Assembly (NCBI RefSeq): GCF_001439735.1
Contig: NZ_JYLN01000005.1
Coordinates: 450,953 to 514,952 of the forward strand
Length of the DNA stretch: 64,000 bases
Source of the DNA: Pseudomonas paralactis
GTDB taxonomy: Bacteria; Pseudomonadota; Gammaproteobacteria; Pseudomonadales; Pseudomonadaceae
Direction: 5' to 3'
Shown here: positions 34,350 to 44,094 of the stretch, in pieces
How positions within the stretch are numbered: position 1 is the stretch's first letter
How the letters are laid out: each line of letters begins with the position of its first letter
Made by a program: the position numbers and the translations under genes
Notes under the pieces: model-generated
What the model was told of the DNA's origin: nothing
The model's database searches: none
Seen by the model: the letters and a program-made list of their open reading frames with translations, nothing else

Positions 34350-35852
34350 TTGTCTACATCCAATGCGCTTTTAAGTGAAAAGGCGGCCACCGGCATCGAA
34401 GGTCTTGATGACATTCTTTCCGGCGGGCTATCACGTAGCCATTTGTTTCTCCTTGAAGGTGAGCCGGGCACCGGTAAGACCACTGTCGCCCTGCACTTCT
34501 TGCAGGCAGGGGCGAAAAACGGTGAAAAATCCCTGTATATCACCTTGTCCGAAACCGAGCGGGAACTGCGCCAGGGTGCCAAGTCCCATGGTTGGGACCT
34601 GGACGACAACATCCATATCTTCGAATTGACCCCACCCGAAAGCCTGCTCAATGCAGAGCATCAGCAGAGCTTGCTGTATTCCTCCGATCTGGAGCTGGGC
34701 GAAGCCACCCGACAGATTTTCGAAGTAGTGGAACGCGTCAAACCGACCCGCGTGGTGGTCGACAGCCTGTCGGAGATTCGTCTGCTGGCGCAAAGCTCAC
34801 TGCGCTATCGCCGGCAAATCCTGGCGATCAAGCACTACTTCGTGCGTTATGACGCCACAGTGTTGCTGCTGGACGACCTGACCACCGAATCGCTCGACAA
34901 AACCGTACACAGCGTGGCCCACGGCGTCATTCGTCTGGAAGAACTGACCCCCAACTACGGCGCCGAGCGCCGTCGGGTGCGGGTGGTCAAGTATCGGGGG
35001 CAGAAATACCGTGGCGGCTTTCATGATTTCACCATCATGGGCGATGGTGTGCATGTATTCCCGCGCCTAGTGGCCGCCGAGCACCGTGGAGGCTATAAAC
35101 GCGAAACCATGAGTAGCGGCATCAGCGAACTGGATGCGTTGATGGGCGGCGGCATCGAGACCGGCTCCAGCAGCTTGATCCTGGGCCCGGCCGGTACCGG
35201 TAAATCGCTGATCTCGATGATTTTCGCCGCCGCCGCCGTGGAGCGCGGGGAAAAGGCCGCTCTGTTCATCTTTGACGAAGAGATGGGCTTGTTGTTTGAG
35301 CGCATGAACAACATGGGCATTGATCTGGCGGCGCTGCAAGCCACCGGGAATCTGCTGATCGAACAAGTCGACGCGGCTGAACTGTCCCCCGGCGAATTTT
35401 CGCACCGGGTAAGGCGTTGCGTGGACGAACGCGGCATCAAGACGGTAGTAATCGACAGTATCAACGGTTATCAGGCCGCGATGCCTGAAGAAAATGCCCT
35501 GATCCTGCATATGCACGAACTGCTGCTGTATCTGAACCGCCGCGGCGCTGCGACCTTCATGACGGTGGCACAACACGGCCTGGTCGGCGACATGCAGACC
35601 CCGGTAGACATCACCTACCTGGCCGACACCGTCATCCTGCTGCGCTACTTCGAGGCATTGGGCAAGGTTCGCCGCGCCATTTCGATCATCAAGAAACGCA
35701 CCGGCACCCATGAATCGACCATACGCGAGTACCGCATCAGCAGCCGCGGCATGACCGTCGGCCAACCCCTGGATAATTTCCAGGGCGTGTTGCGCGGCAT
35801 CCCGACCTACATGGGCGCCGGTTCGCCCCTGCTCAAGGAAGAGGACGTGTGA
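34350..35852 (+). CDS. KaiC-like double RecA ATPase
   Basis: The 500-residue protein contains two KaiC/RecA domains. The first Walker A, GEPGTGKT, is at residues 37-44; the second, GPAGTGKS, is near residue 279. Matching Walker B segments are RVVVDSL and KTVVIDSINGYQ. The start is TTG at 34350, preceded by GAGGG at 34337-34341. KaiC-like ATPases outside cyanobacteria act in signal transduction, often with a linked histidine kinase, and that is the case here: the following hybrid kinase overlaps by 4 bp. The partner and output are not known from sequence. Confidence 0.9.
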   Translation: MSTSNALLSEKAATGIEGLDDILSGGLSRSHLFLLEGEPGTGKTTVALHFLQAGAKNGEKSLYITLSETERELRQGAKSHGWDLDDNIHIFELTPPESLLNAEHQQSLLYSSDLELGEATRQIFEVVERVKPTRVVVDSLSEIRLLAQSSLRYRRQILAIKHYFVRYDATVLLLDDLTTESLDKTVHSVAHGVIRLEELTPNYGAERRRVRVVKYRGQKYRGGFHDFTIMGDGVHVFPRLVAAEHRGGYKRETMSSGISELDALMGGGIETGSSSLILGPAGTGKSLISMIFAAAAVERGEKAALFIFDEEMGLLFERMNNMGIDLAALQATGNLLIEQVDAAELSPGEFSHRVRRCVDERGIKTVVIDSINGYQAAMPEENALILHMHELLLYLNRRGAATFMTVAQHGLVGDMQTPVDITYLADTVILLRYFEALGKVRRAISIIKKRTGTHESTIREYRISSRGMTVGQPLDNFQGVLRGIPTYMGAGSPLLKEEDV

Positions 35853-37519
35853 CCCCGCTGCCTTCTGCCTTCGAACGAGCCATCATCCTTGCGCCTCTGG
35901 GGCGAGACAGTTCGCTGGCGCTGATGATGCTCAAGGAAGCTGGCTACCACGGTGTGGTTGCCGGCAGTCTCGACGATTTGTGCACAGCTCTGAACGAGGG
36001 TGCGGGCCTGCTCATCATTGCGGCCGAAGCCTTGCGTGGCGTGAACATGGAGCCGTTGCTTGAGTTCCTGCACCAGCAGCCGGCCTGGTCGGACCTGCCT
36101 ATCGTGTTGATGACCCATCACGGCGGCAGTGAGCAAAACGGTTCTTCACACTTGAGCGGGCTGCTGGGCAACGTGACGTTCCTGGAGCGTCCGTTCCACC
36201 CCGTGACGCTGATCAGTCTGGTCAGTACCGCCCTGCGCGGTCGTCGACGCCAATACGAGGCGCGCGACCGGCTGATCGACTTGAGCCAGAGCGAGCTGCG
36301 TTTGCAGCGCACGCTGGAGACCCTTGAACAGCAAGTGGAAGAGCGCACTGCGCAACTGCGCAACAACGAGGAAGCGTTGCGCCAATCACAAAAAATGGAG
36401 GCCGTCGGCCAGTTGACCGGAGGTATCGCCCATGACTTCAACAATATGCTCACCGGGATTATCGGCAGCCTGGAGTTGCTGCGCAGGCGTGTGTCGCGCG
36501 GCAAGCTGGATGACCTGGATAGCCTGATCGACTTGGGCGTGACCTCCGCCAACCGTGCCGCAAGCCTCACCCACCGTCTGCTGGCGTTTTCGCGCCGACA
36601 GTCCCTGGACTCCAAGCCGGTGGCGATCAACCAGCTTGTGACCTCCATGGGCGAGTTACTGCAGCGCAGCATCAATGAAAGCATTGCCCTCGACATGCGT
36701 CTGGACAATGCCTTGTGGACCGCCGAAGCCGATCCCAATCAACTGGAAAGCGCCCTTCTCAACCTGGTGATCAACGCTCGCGATGCCATGCCCGGTGGCG
36801 GCCGCCTGACGGTTGAAACCACTAACCGGCACTTGGACAGCGTGTTCACTGCCGCTTACGGCACGTTAAAGCCGGGTGATTATGTAGAACTGAGCGTCAG
36901 TGACACCGGCTGCGGCATCCCGGAACACTTGATGGGCCGGGTGTTTGATCCGTTCTTCACCACCAAGCCGATCGGCCAGGGCACGGGGCTTGGGCTGTCG
37001 ATGATCTATGGCTTTGCTCGCCAATCCCACGGCCATGTGACCATTCATAGCGAAATTGGCAAAGGCACCACGGTGAGTTTGTTCCTGCCGCGCTGTATCG
37101 GCGAGATGAAGCCTCAGGAGACGCTCAATCCAACATCGCTACCCTTTGCCACTACCGGTGAGACCGTCTTGATCGTCGAGGATGACCCGGCCGTACGGGT
37201 GTTGGTCAGCACCGTACTCAAAGAGTTGGGTTATGGTTTTGTCGAAGCGCAGGATGCCGACTCAGCGTTGCCGATCATTGAATCAGAGCAACGTATCGAT
37301 CTGATGATCAGTGACGTAGGTTTGCCGGGTATGAACGGCCGACAATTGGCGGAGATCGGCCGCCAGATTCGCCCGCAGCTGAAAGTGCTTTTCATCACTG
37401 GATATGCCGAACACGCGGCGGTACGCGGAGGGTTCCTGGACCCCGGCATGCAACTGATTACCAAGCCCTTCACCTTTGATTTATTGACCGCCACGGTGCG
37501 GGACATGATCCAGGCGTAG
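35849..37519 (+). CDS. hybrid sensor histidine kinase partnered with KaiC-like ATPase
   Basis: The 556 residues comprise a degenerate receiver-like domain (~10-125; the phosphoacceptor Asp is replaced in GLLIIAAEAL), a coiled coil, a HisKA domain with GGIAHDFNNMLTGIIG (phospho-His near 191), a HATPase domain with NLVINARDAMP and GQGTGLGLSMIYGF, and a C-terminal receiver with the Asp in DLMISDVGLPGMNG. No membrane segment is seen, so it is cytoplasmic. The ATGA-type overlap (4 bp) with the KaiC-like gene implies co-translation and joint function. A pseudo-receiver at the N terminus may take the KaiC signal, much as in cyanobacterial KaiC-interacting kinases (an analogy only). Confidence 0.9.
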   Translation: MTPLPSAFERAIILAPLGRDSSLALMMLKEAGYHGVVAGSLDDLCTALNEGAGLLIIAAEALRGVNMEPLLEFLHQQPAWSDLPIVLMTHHGGSEQNGSSHLSGLLGNVTFLERPFHPVTLISLVSTALRGRRRQYEARDRLIDLSQSELRLQRTLETLEQQVEERTAQLRNNEEALRQSQKMEAVGQLTGGIAHDFNNMLTGIIGSLELLRRRVSRGKLDDLDSLIDLGVTSANRAASLTHRLLAFSRRQSLDSKPVAINQLVTSMGELLQRSINESIALDMRLDNALWTAEADPNQLESALLNLVINARDAMPGGGRLTVETTNRHLDSVFTAAYGTLKPGDYVELSVSDTGCGIPEHLMGRVFDPFFTTKPIGQGTGLGLSMIYGFARQSHGHVTIHSEIGKGTTVSLFLPRCIGEMKPQETLNPTSLPFATTGETVLIVEDDPAVRVLVSTVLKELGYGFVEAQDADSALPIIESEQRIDLMISDVGLPGMNGRQLAEIGRQIRPQLKVLFITGYAEHAAVRGGFLDPGMQLITKPFTFDLLTATVRDMIQA

Positions 37520-37657
37520 CCATGCACGCCGCTGTGTAATGAATTGTCATGGCGCCACGTTGAACAGATGGAATCGATGGGGTTTTTTTTCCACAAAACG
37601 TTAACGCGTTACGTATGAAAAAAAATTCAAGCGGCATCGATCAGGAGAATTCCGTCA

Positions 37658-40600
37658 GTGATAACGTCCTCTTCCACTGTAACCCCGTTTATTGTGCAGA
37701 CCGGAGCCCCGCCTGCCGGGCTCCACGCACAAGCGCTCATCGCCTCTCCCTCACCCATGATCGAGGCACCTGTAGTCAGGGAACCCTCTGATGAAACACC
37801 TCAGGCAGCGGGCGACAGGGCCTTGACGAGGATGTATGCCAATGCGCTGAAAAATCCGATCATTGACAAACATAATCTGGATTATAAAAAGCTAAACATT
37901 GAAAACATTCCGCCGGACTCTTCGTTCGGGCAATGGCGAAGGCATCTACATAACATTATTCAAAGCCGCGCAATGCTGGAGTGGTCAGTCGATAAGGGCA
38001 TTGACCTATCCTTCCCCCTCAAGATCAATGCCCGCGACGGCACCCTCATTTCCGACTCGGCGGGCGGCGCTGTTAGTGTCTATGACTTTCCTGGCTGGCC
38101 TCTGCTCATCAGTGCTGCCAAAGCGCTCACGCCCTACGGCGGGGTTGTTACGGTAGGGAAAAGTGATACCGCCCAAGTGCAAGACATCGCTTTTTTTTAC
38201 CACAAGCATGTGCCCATTGATCGCGCCACTCCCAAGCCCGCTCAGAAGGACATCTTGAACGCGTATGCTGAACAAGTGCTGGAAGGGCCCCCTTTCGAAC
38301 CAGCCGATTTGCATAGCCCTTTCAGGGAGAGCCTGAGTCTGCAACAGACTCAATTGGGTGACTTGAATAATCGCAGGGCTGTGAGTGGTCAAATAACAGC
38401 CAGCCTTGTTGCGAAGCTGGGAAGGCTATCGAACTCCGTAATGCCCTATGGCACTGCCGAAGAGCGCGCACAACCTTTTGGCTCGGACCAGCAGGAGGCA
38501 TTGAAAAACACCGTATTTACTGTCGATCCCGCCTCATCCTATTTTCGAGAACACAACCTGATGCCAGGGGCGACCGTAAGTCTGCACCGATTTATGGAAG
38601 ATCAAGGTATAGAGCTACCCACCAACTATGACCAGCTCATGGGAGTGGCCAAAGCATTGCTAAGTGTACCTGCGGTAAAGCCTGCTCTAGGAGATCTGGG
38701 CGGTGCGCTTTCCTGGCCAACGCTGTTAAGCAACGAAGATCAGCGCAAGCTTCATTCTGTAATACGCCATGATTTGAAAGATGAGCAAGACGACCACTTG
38801 CTCGCTCATTGGACCCGTAACGTTCATTGGGAGGCCGGCACCCTCAATGATGATCCTCATCAAGTACTTAACGACATTCTCAAGTCCACCAAACCACGGG
38901 TTTTGGGCATGAGAGCAAGGTCAGAACTGGGCGAAATAGCTTCGCCTGACTCTCTCATGGAGTGGATGCTTGCCGCGCTTCAAACTTCCTTGGACAGCGA
39001 AAGCGTGTTCACGAACCCGCCCGCCTCAACGAGAACCAAGGTCGCTGGATTCGACTTGGCCAGCCCCTACCTCGGGGGTAAAAGTGCATCCGCCCTACGA
39101 GGCGCCCTGAGTGATCACTTGATTCGTGTAGGAAAAGCCACGGTCCGAACCGCTCCTCTCGCTGTGTTTGTGCTGTTGTCTCGCAAGGCGCCGGCGCTCC
39201 TGGTTAAAGAAATACCTGAGGAAGTGAAATTTGGCTCGCACACCTGGGTCAGTTTCAGCACTGCGGTGGCCCGTATCGAAGCTCAGGCTCCCGGCTCCAC
39301 GAGCAAGATGACCTTTGCACAGGTTATGACCCGCGCTGAACAAATCCCGCTTTATCCTGAAGACAGGCTCACTGAACAGTTGGCGCAGAATGAGGCTCTG
39401 AAAGACTGGGGCGTCGTAAACGGTATCTTGGATGCCAGCGACGATGACATATATACAGACGCAAAGATGGATGAGGTACGCAACGCATTCAACGAGCAAG
39501 TGGCTGAGTTGAGCGCAGCCTCCACGGCTTTTGCAACGCAGATGCCAAAGTTTCATGAAAAAGCGCTGAAACAGTTGCAGTCGCTTATGCCGAATCTATC
39601 TCTGGATGATCTTCAGGATAAATGCATAACCCGCGATACTGCCCGGTATGACTCACCTGGCCCTTATTCGGTGTTGGATTTGTACCTGACAGACAGGCTC
39701 AAACCCAGCGATATACAGTGGCGCTCAAGCAATATCAAAATCAGCCTGCCCGCCATTCGGGTGAGATTGAGTACAGAAACCTCGTCATTATCAGACCTAA
39801 AAACTGAATTTGAGCGTGAGTTTTCCGCTTACGTTGATGGCCATGAAGCAGCAATCAGTGCGCAAACTAAACATTTAATTTCATCGCTCCCCTTGGCTGA
39901 CCGAAAAATGATTGAATATGGGCAGCTTACGGTGGGTCAATACTTTAAAGTTTATCGAAGCGCTACTACAGGCAATCTAAACAGCTTTGAGCAGGCGCCG
40001 GGCAGGATTTTTTTGCATAGCAAGCTCGATGAAAATACATGCACTTATGAAATAAACTGGTATGAAAATACTATTACAAAGCGCGATGACCTGAATGACA
40101 TTAAAATTGCCCCCCTTCCCCCCAAAACCAGAGCGCCTATTCCAAGAGGGATGCAACTCGGCGATTCGTTTTATCTTCTAGCACCCCTTGACCCTCCCGG
40201 TAACTACACCGACAAACTACTTGATGAAAAAGATGACGCCAGGACACCCAGGAGTTTCTTCAGCGAGCGAACACGCTACATCGCGGATGCGAAGTTGAAA
40301 ATTTCCGACATCCCGTCATACAAAGAGATGGCCCAAGGCATGACGACGTTCGACACTGAAGTATCGACCAATAAAAAAGTAGGTGAGTTTTTCCTGAACC
40401 TTGTTCCTTTTTACTCTGCGGTCAATAACTTCGCGCAGGGCAAAGTGGGCGAAGGTATTGCTGACCTTGCCCTTGATGTGTTCGGTTTTTTCGTTGCCTT
40501 TGGCGCAGCCGCCAAGGGGGTCAAGGCTCTGAAAGTGGGATCATCCGCATTCAAGTACTTCAAGCATGGCGCCAGGATTTTCGGTCGTGGTGCCATCGGT

Positions 40601-42403
40601 GCACTCAATCCGCTGGACGGCATTGGTACGCTGGCGAATGGCGTCGCGACTGCCGGAAAAAACCTGGTCAAATTAGCCGCCCGTCAAGTCGCAAAGTGGA
40701 CAACGCCAGAAGCTTATAATGTGATAAAAGCGTTGAAAGGTTTTGATTCCGGCGCGATAGGAACCGCTAAAATTCATGGAGAACTCGTTGAAACTGTCGC
40801 TGCGCAGAAGAACGGAAAGTGGTATGCGATTGATACAGCTACCCGGCAACCCTACGGGCTTCCCCTCAAGGACTTCTTGCCCTCTGCACGAATAAACGTG
40901 GAAGAATTTGGTCGATGGGCGAGTGCGGCCGACCCCGGAAAAAAAATAAGCGATGAGATAGTCAATAAGTGGAAAGGCAGCGTTACAAAGCATCGGGGAA
41001 CGGCGGAGTTTGATAATGGTTACTCTATCGGCGCGTCTAACAAAGTGCCTGGCCTGGATAAAGCCAATAAAATAGAAGACATTATGAAGTTGGCTGGCGA
41101 CAGCACGCTCACTGCTGAGCAAGTCGGCATTATCGCAAGAAAATACGATGACATTGCGTACAGGTTTGGACGCTCCGGTTCGGCGCGGTTCATTGACAAT
41201 ATAGAGCCTCGCTTCGGTACCGTGATCCCGCTGCCACAAGTCGTCTATCTGACTCAGACATTACAGTTGTCTGACGGACAGTGCGCTGCGCTGTCCAGAA
41301 TAATGGCAACCGCCATGGAGCATGGAAAGGAAGCTGAGTTCATCAAAAACCTCTACACCGCGGCGGCGTTTCCCACAGACCCGGCCTCCCGAGCATTTAC
41401 TCAAACATTGAGAAAGCTTCAGAACCAAGTGGGCGGACAAACCGCTTTCCATGCCGGAAAAACACCTAGGCAGCTTTCCTATAAAGATATGATAAAAGAG
41501 TTGAGTGACTCCCCCGCTCAAAAGTCGTTAATGATCGACTCGCCAGGCCATGCGATGACGGCCGGGGTCAAGGTGAAGGACGGTGAAAAGGTATTTTGGT
41601 TTTATGACCCCAATTTCGGCCTGGCAAACTTTTCGACCGCCGAAGCAATGGAGGGTGGCCTGACTCGACTTTTCCATGATAAAAAACTCAACGCTCAATA
41701 TAAAACCCACAGCCTTGACAGGAATAATCTGGAGTTCAAGGTCTTTGAACATGATGATGCCTGGGTTCAAAAAAACAGTGTGTTCGGCGCTGATGTCAAA
41801 GGTTTATACGACGTACCACTGATACCTTCAGGTCTGCCACGCAGCGTTACAAACGAACAGTTGAAATTCAACTGGGAGAAACTGCACGCGAACCCCGAAA
41901 ATCAGGGATTGATATGTTACGAAGCATCCATGCGCGTGGGGCAAGCTGAAAAAACTCTTTCGCCTCAGGTATACGATACCGTTCTAGCCGCCACAAATCG
42001 CAAAAGCGCCAGCAACTACTCAGCCGGTTATCTTGAACTCATGGACATCAAGCCCGACAACCTGAAGACCACTTTCAACCCTGCCGACATTACCGAGTCG
42101 GGGCTTATTAACTTCAAATACGCAAATGAAGGGGGAGATTTCGCTCATACGGTGTATATACAAAAAGCCAGTAATAATGAGTTATTTCTTTTCAATACCA
42201 ATAGCCCGGACCTGGACTTGGCGATGATCAAGAGTGGCAATCCTCCACAGATCAGCGGCGGAATGACCGTCTATAAACTCAGTGATGGCAACCACAAAGG
42301 TCTTCAAGACTTCATCGACGGCGTCGGCGCCAACGTCGGCTGGCAATATGCTTACACGCCTGCGAGTAAACTGAACGCAAATGTTCGCAAGGCCCACTCT
42401 TGA
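37658..42403 (+). CDS. very large toxin-like protein with YopT/C58-type protease signature and a second C-terminal Cys-His domain
   Basis: The 1581-residue protein starts with GTG at 37658, after AGGAGA at 37643-37648. Residues 1-60 are Ser/Pro/Ala-rich and probably disordered. A large alpha-rich region follows. A hydrophobic segment around 910-985 (FFLNLVPFYSAVNNF, LALDVFGFFVAFGAAAKGV) resembles membrane-inserting or translocation regions of large bacterial toxins. Cys1209 (SDGQCAALS), His1298 (SPGHAMTAG) and Asp1317 (FYDPNFG) reproduce the order and flanking motifs of C58 (YopT/AvrPphB) cysteine proteases. Beyond residue ~1385 a further ~200 residues carry Cys1420 (LICYEAS), His1497 (FAHTVYIQ) and Asn1513 (FLFNTNS), which look like a second papain-type site. 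From about residue 280 to 1375 it matches the protein at 49292. No signal peptide or secretion genes are present, so the delivery route is unknown. It is relatively AT-rich. Confidence 0.75.
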   Translation: MITSSSTVTPFIVQTGAPPAGLHAQALIASPSPMIEAPVVREPSDETPQAAGDRALTRMYANALKNPIIDKHNLDYKKLNIENIPPDSSFGQWRRHLHNIIQSRAMLEWSVDKGIDLSFPLKINARDGTLISDSAGGAVSVYDFPGWPLLISAAKALTPYGGVVTVGKSDTAQVQDIAFFYHKHVPIDRATPKPAQKDILNAYAEQVLEGPPFEPADLHSPFRESLSLQQTQLGDLNNRRAVSGQITASLVAKLGRLSNSVMPYGTAEERAQPFGSDQQEALKNTVFTVDPASSYFREHNLMPGATVSLHRFMEDQGIELPTNYDQLMGVAKALLSVPAVKPALGDLGGALSWPTLLSNEDQRKLHSVIRHDLKDEQDDHLLAHWTRNVHWEAGTLNDDPHQVLNDILKSTKPRVLGMRARSELGEIASPDSLMEWMLAALQTSLDSESVFTNPPASTRTKVAGFDLASPYLGGKSASALRGALSDHLIRVGKATVRTAPLAVFVLLSRKAPALLVKEIPEEVKFGSHTWVSFSTAVARIEAQAPGSTSKMTFAQVMTRAEQIPLYPEDRLTEQLAQNEALKDWGVVNGILDASDDDIYTDAKMDEVRNAFNEQVAELSAASTAFATQMPKFHEKALKQLQSLMPNLSLDDLQDKCITRDTARYDSPGPYSVLDLYLTDRLKPSDIQWRSSNIKISLPAIRVRLSTETSSLSDLKTEFEREFSAYVDGHEAAISAQTKHLISSLPLADRKMIEYGQLTVGQYFKVYRSATTGNLNSFEQAPGRIFLHSKLDENTCTYEINWYENTITKRDDLNDIKIAPLPPKTRAPIPRGMQLGDSFYLLAPLDPPGNYTDKLLDEKDDARTPRSFFSERTRYIADAKLKISDIPSYKEMAQGMTTFDTEVSTNKKVGEFFLNLVPFYSAVNNFAQGKVGEGIADLALDVFGFFVAFGAAAKGVKALKVGSSAFKYFKHGARIFGRGAIGALNPLDGIGTLANGVATAGKNLVKLAARQVAKWTTPEAYNVIKALKGFDSGAIGTAKIHGELVETVAAQKNGKWYAIDTATRQPYGLPLKDFLPSARINVEEFGRWASAADPGKKISDEIVNKWKGSVTKHRGTAEFDNGYSIGASNKVPGLDKANKIEDIMKLAGDSTLTAEQVGIIARKYDDIAYRFGRSGSARFIDNIEPRFGTVIPLPQVVYLTQTLQLSDGQCAALSRIMATAMEHGKEAEFIKNLYTAAAFPTDPASRAFTQTLRKLQNQVGGQTAFHAGKTPRQLSYKDMIKELSDSPAQKSLMIDSPGHAMTAGVKVKDGEKVFWFYDPNFGLANFSTAEAMEGGLTRLFHDKKLNAQYKTHSLDRNNLEFKVFEHDDAWVQKNSVFGADVKGLYDVPLIPSGLPRSVTNEQLKFNWEKLHANPENQGLICYEASMRVGQAEKTLSPQVYDTVLAATNRKSASNYSAGYLELMDIKPDNLKTTFNPADITESGLINFKYANEGGDFAHTVYIQKASNNELFLFNTNSPDLDLAMIKSGNPPQISGGMTVYKLSDGNHKGLQDFIDGVGANVGWQYAYTPASKLNANVRKAHS

Positions 42404-42444
42404 TTGGATAAAATGCGCGACGCCCCTACATGGCGTCGCTCATT

Positions 42445-42822
42445 TCAAGCCAGCAACCGCTGGATATGCTCCTGCAGCGTATCCAGATCAAACGGCTTGG
42501 CCAGAATCGGCGCATTGCGCGTGATCGGGCTGTTACAGTCGAGAATTTCCTGCGGATAGCCGCTGATAAAGATCACTTTCAATTCCGGTCGCAGTTTCAG
42601 CGCCGGCTCGGCAATCTGCACCCCGGAAATCCCGCCAGGCAGGCGGTAATCGGTGACCATCAGGTCCAGGTGCGGCTTGGTCGCGAGGATTTCAAAGGCC
42701 TGCTCCCCATTGATCGCCTTCAAGACCCGATAACCCAGGCCAGCCAGGTATTCACCCAGCACAAACATAATGGATTCGTCGTCCTCGACGATCAGTACGA
42801 CATCTTGCGCATCTTCACTCAT
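42445..42822 (-). CDS. single-domain response regulator
   Basis: The 125-residue receiver (start ATG at 42822, a TTG-started extension being unlikely) has the acidic pocket IVEDDES, the phosphoacceptor Asp in LMVTDYRLPGG, and the Lys in ILAKPFD. No output domain follows, so it probably relays phosphate or binds a partner. It is the last gene of the minus-strand signalling operon and converges on the large toxin-like gene with 41 bp between them. Confidence 0.9.
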   Translation of the reverse strand: MSEDAQDVVLIVEDDESIMFVLGEYLAGLGYRVLKAINGEQAFEILATKPHLDLMVTDYRLPGGISGVQIAEPALKLRPELKVIFISGYPQEILDCNSPITRNAPILAKPFDLDTLQEHIQRLLA

Positions 42823-42900
42823 GGGAAGCCTTTGTCCGGTCAATTGCTGCAGTTACGACCATGGGGTCACGCAGAGGTTGCGTCGGGCTGACGATTGATT

Positions 42901-44094
42901 TCACGCAGCCGCCTCAAGGGGCAGGCACACGCGAAACAGGGCGCCCTCGCCTATCTGGCTCTCGACCTCAATGGTGCCGCCATGGGCCGCAACAATCTGC
43001 TCGGAGATAAACAACCCCAGGCCCAGTCCGGCGGCGGCATGGTTAGCCGAAACCCGCTCGAACTGCTGGAAAATACGTTTCTGGTTCTCTTCGCTGATAC
43101 CAATGCCACGGTCGCGCACTTCCACGCGCGCCTCACCATGCTCGGTATACACCCGCACATTCACGGGGCTTTTGGCCCCGTAGCGCAGCGCATTGGTCAA
43201 CAAATTGGTAATCACCTGCTCGATACGGAATTCATCCCAGTTACCTTCCACGGTCTCTTGGGTCACCAGTTGCATTGACGATTCGGCAGCGACGACCTGT
43301 GGCTCGAAGTTGTGCACCAGGTCGCGCACCAGCCGCGTCAGGTCAAAACGCGCCGGGCGGATGGACAGCTTGCCGGTGCGGATGCGCGACACGTCGAGCA
43401 TGTCCTCGATCAGGCGGATCAGGCTTTTGATCTGCCGCTCGTCGCGGTCGACCATGGCGTGCATCTTGTCCAGGGTAAATGCGGCGGCGTTGTCGCGGGC
43501 CAAGTGCATCTTGCGCAGTTGCGTTTCCAGAATCAGCCCGTTCAGAGGCGTACGCACTTCGTGGGCGACAATCGACATGAAGTCGTCACGCATACGCACC
43601 GCCTGCTCCAGCTCGGCCTGGGTAGCCTGCAGGCGCGTGAGCAACAGTTCCTGCTCGCGGCGGCTGCGCTCCAGTTCCTCGACTTGCAGTTTCATCGCCT
43701 TGCTCTGGCGGTACAGGTCGACGAACACATTGACCTTGCTCTTGACCGCGTGGATATCCAGCGGTTTGTGCAGGAAATCAACGGCCCCGCTCTCATAACC
43801 CTTGAAGGCGTAGTTGAGTTCGCGGCCGGCGGCGCTGACGAACACAATCGGGATGTTTTTGGTCTTTTCGGTACCGCGCATTAGTTCGGCCAGCTCGAAA
43901 CCGTTCATGCCGGGCATCTGCACGTCGAGAATCGCCATGGCGAATTCATGTTCCAGCAACAGGGACAACGCTTCGTCGGCACTCAATGCCTTGAAGACCT
44001 GGCGATCCTCGCGCTTGATCAGCGCTTCAAGGGCCAGCAGGTTTTCCGGCAGATCGTCGACGATCAGCAGTTTGGCCTGGACAGTACTTAACAT
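42901..44094 (-). CDS. receiver-histidine kinase (REC-HisKA-HATPase)
   Basis: The 397-residue cytoplasmic protein starts with a receiver (Asp in AILDVQMPGMNG, Lys in DFLHKPLD), then a coiled-coil linker, HisKA with the phospho-His in FMSIVAHEVRTPLNG near residue 178, and a HATPase domain with NLLTNALRYG and GLGLGLFISEQIV. Such proteins act as phosphorelay hubs controlled by an upstream hybrid kinase. It overlaps the CheB-like gene by 7 bp. Confidence 0.92.
   Translation of the reverse strand: MLSTVQAKLLIVDDLPENLLALEALIKREDRQVFKALSADEALSLLLEHEFAMAILDVQMPGMNGFELAELMRGTEKTKNIPIVFVSAAGRELNYAFKGYESGAVDFLHKPLDIHAVKSKVNVFVDLYRQSKAMKLQVEELERSRREQELLLTRLQATQAELEQAVRMRDDFMSIVAHEVRTPLNGLILETQLRKMHLARDNAAAFTLDKMHAMVDRDERQIKSLIRLIEDMLDVSRIRTGKLSIRPARFDLTRLVRDLVHNFEPQVVAAESSMQLVTQETVEGNWDEFRIEQVITNLLTNALRYGAKSPVNVRVYTEHGEARVEVRDRGIGISEENQKRIFQQFERVSANHAAAGLGLGLFISEQIVAAHGGTIEVESQIGEGALFRVCLPLEAAA

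Noticed and set aside
37615..37657. ATG at 37615 as the start of the 1581-residue protein
   Set aside because: It is in a different reading frame; the GTG at 37658 has an AGGAGA site at suitable distance.
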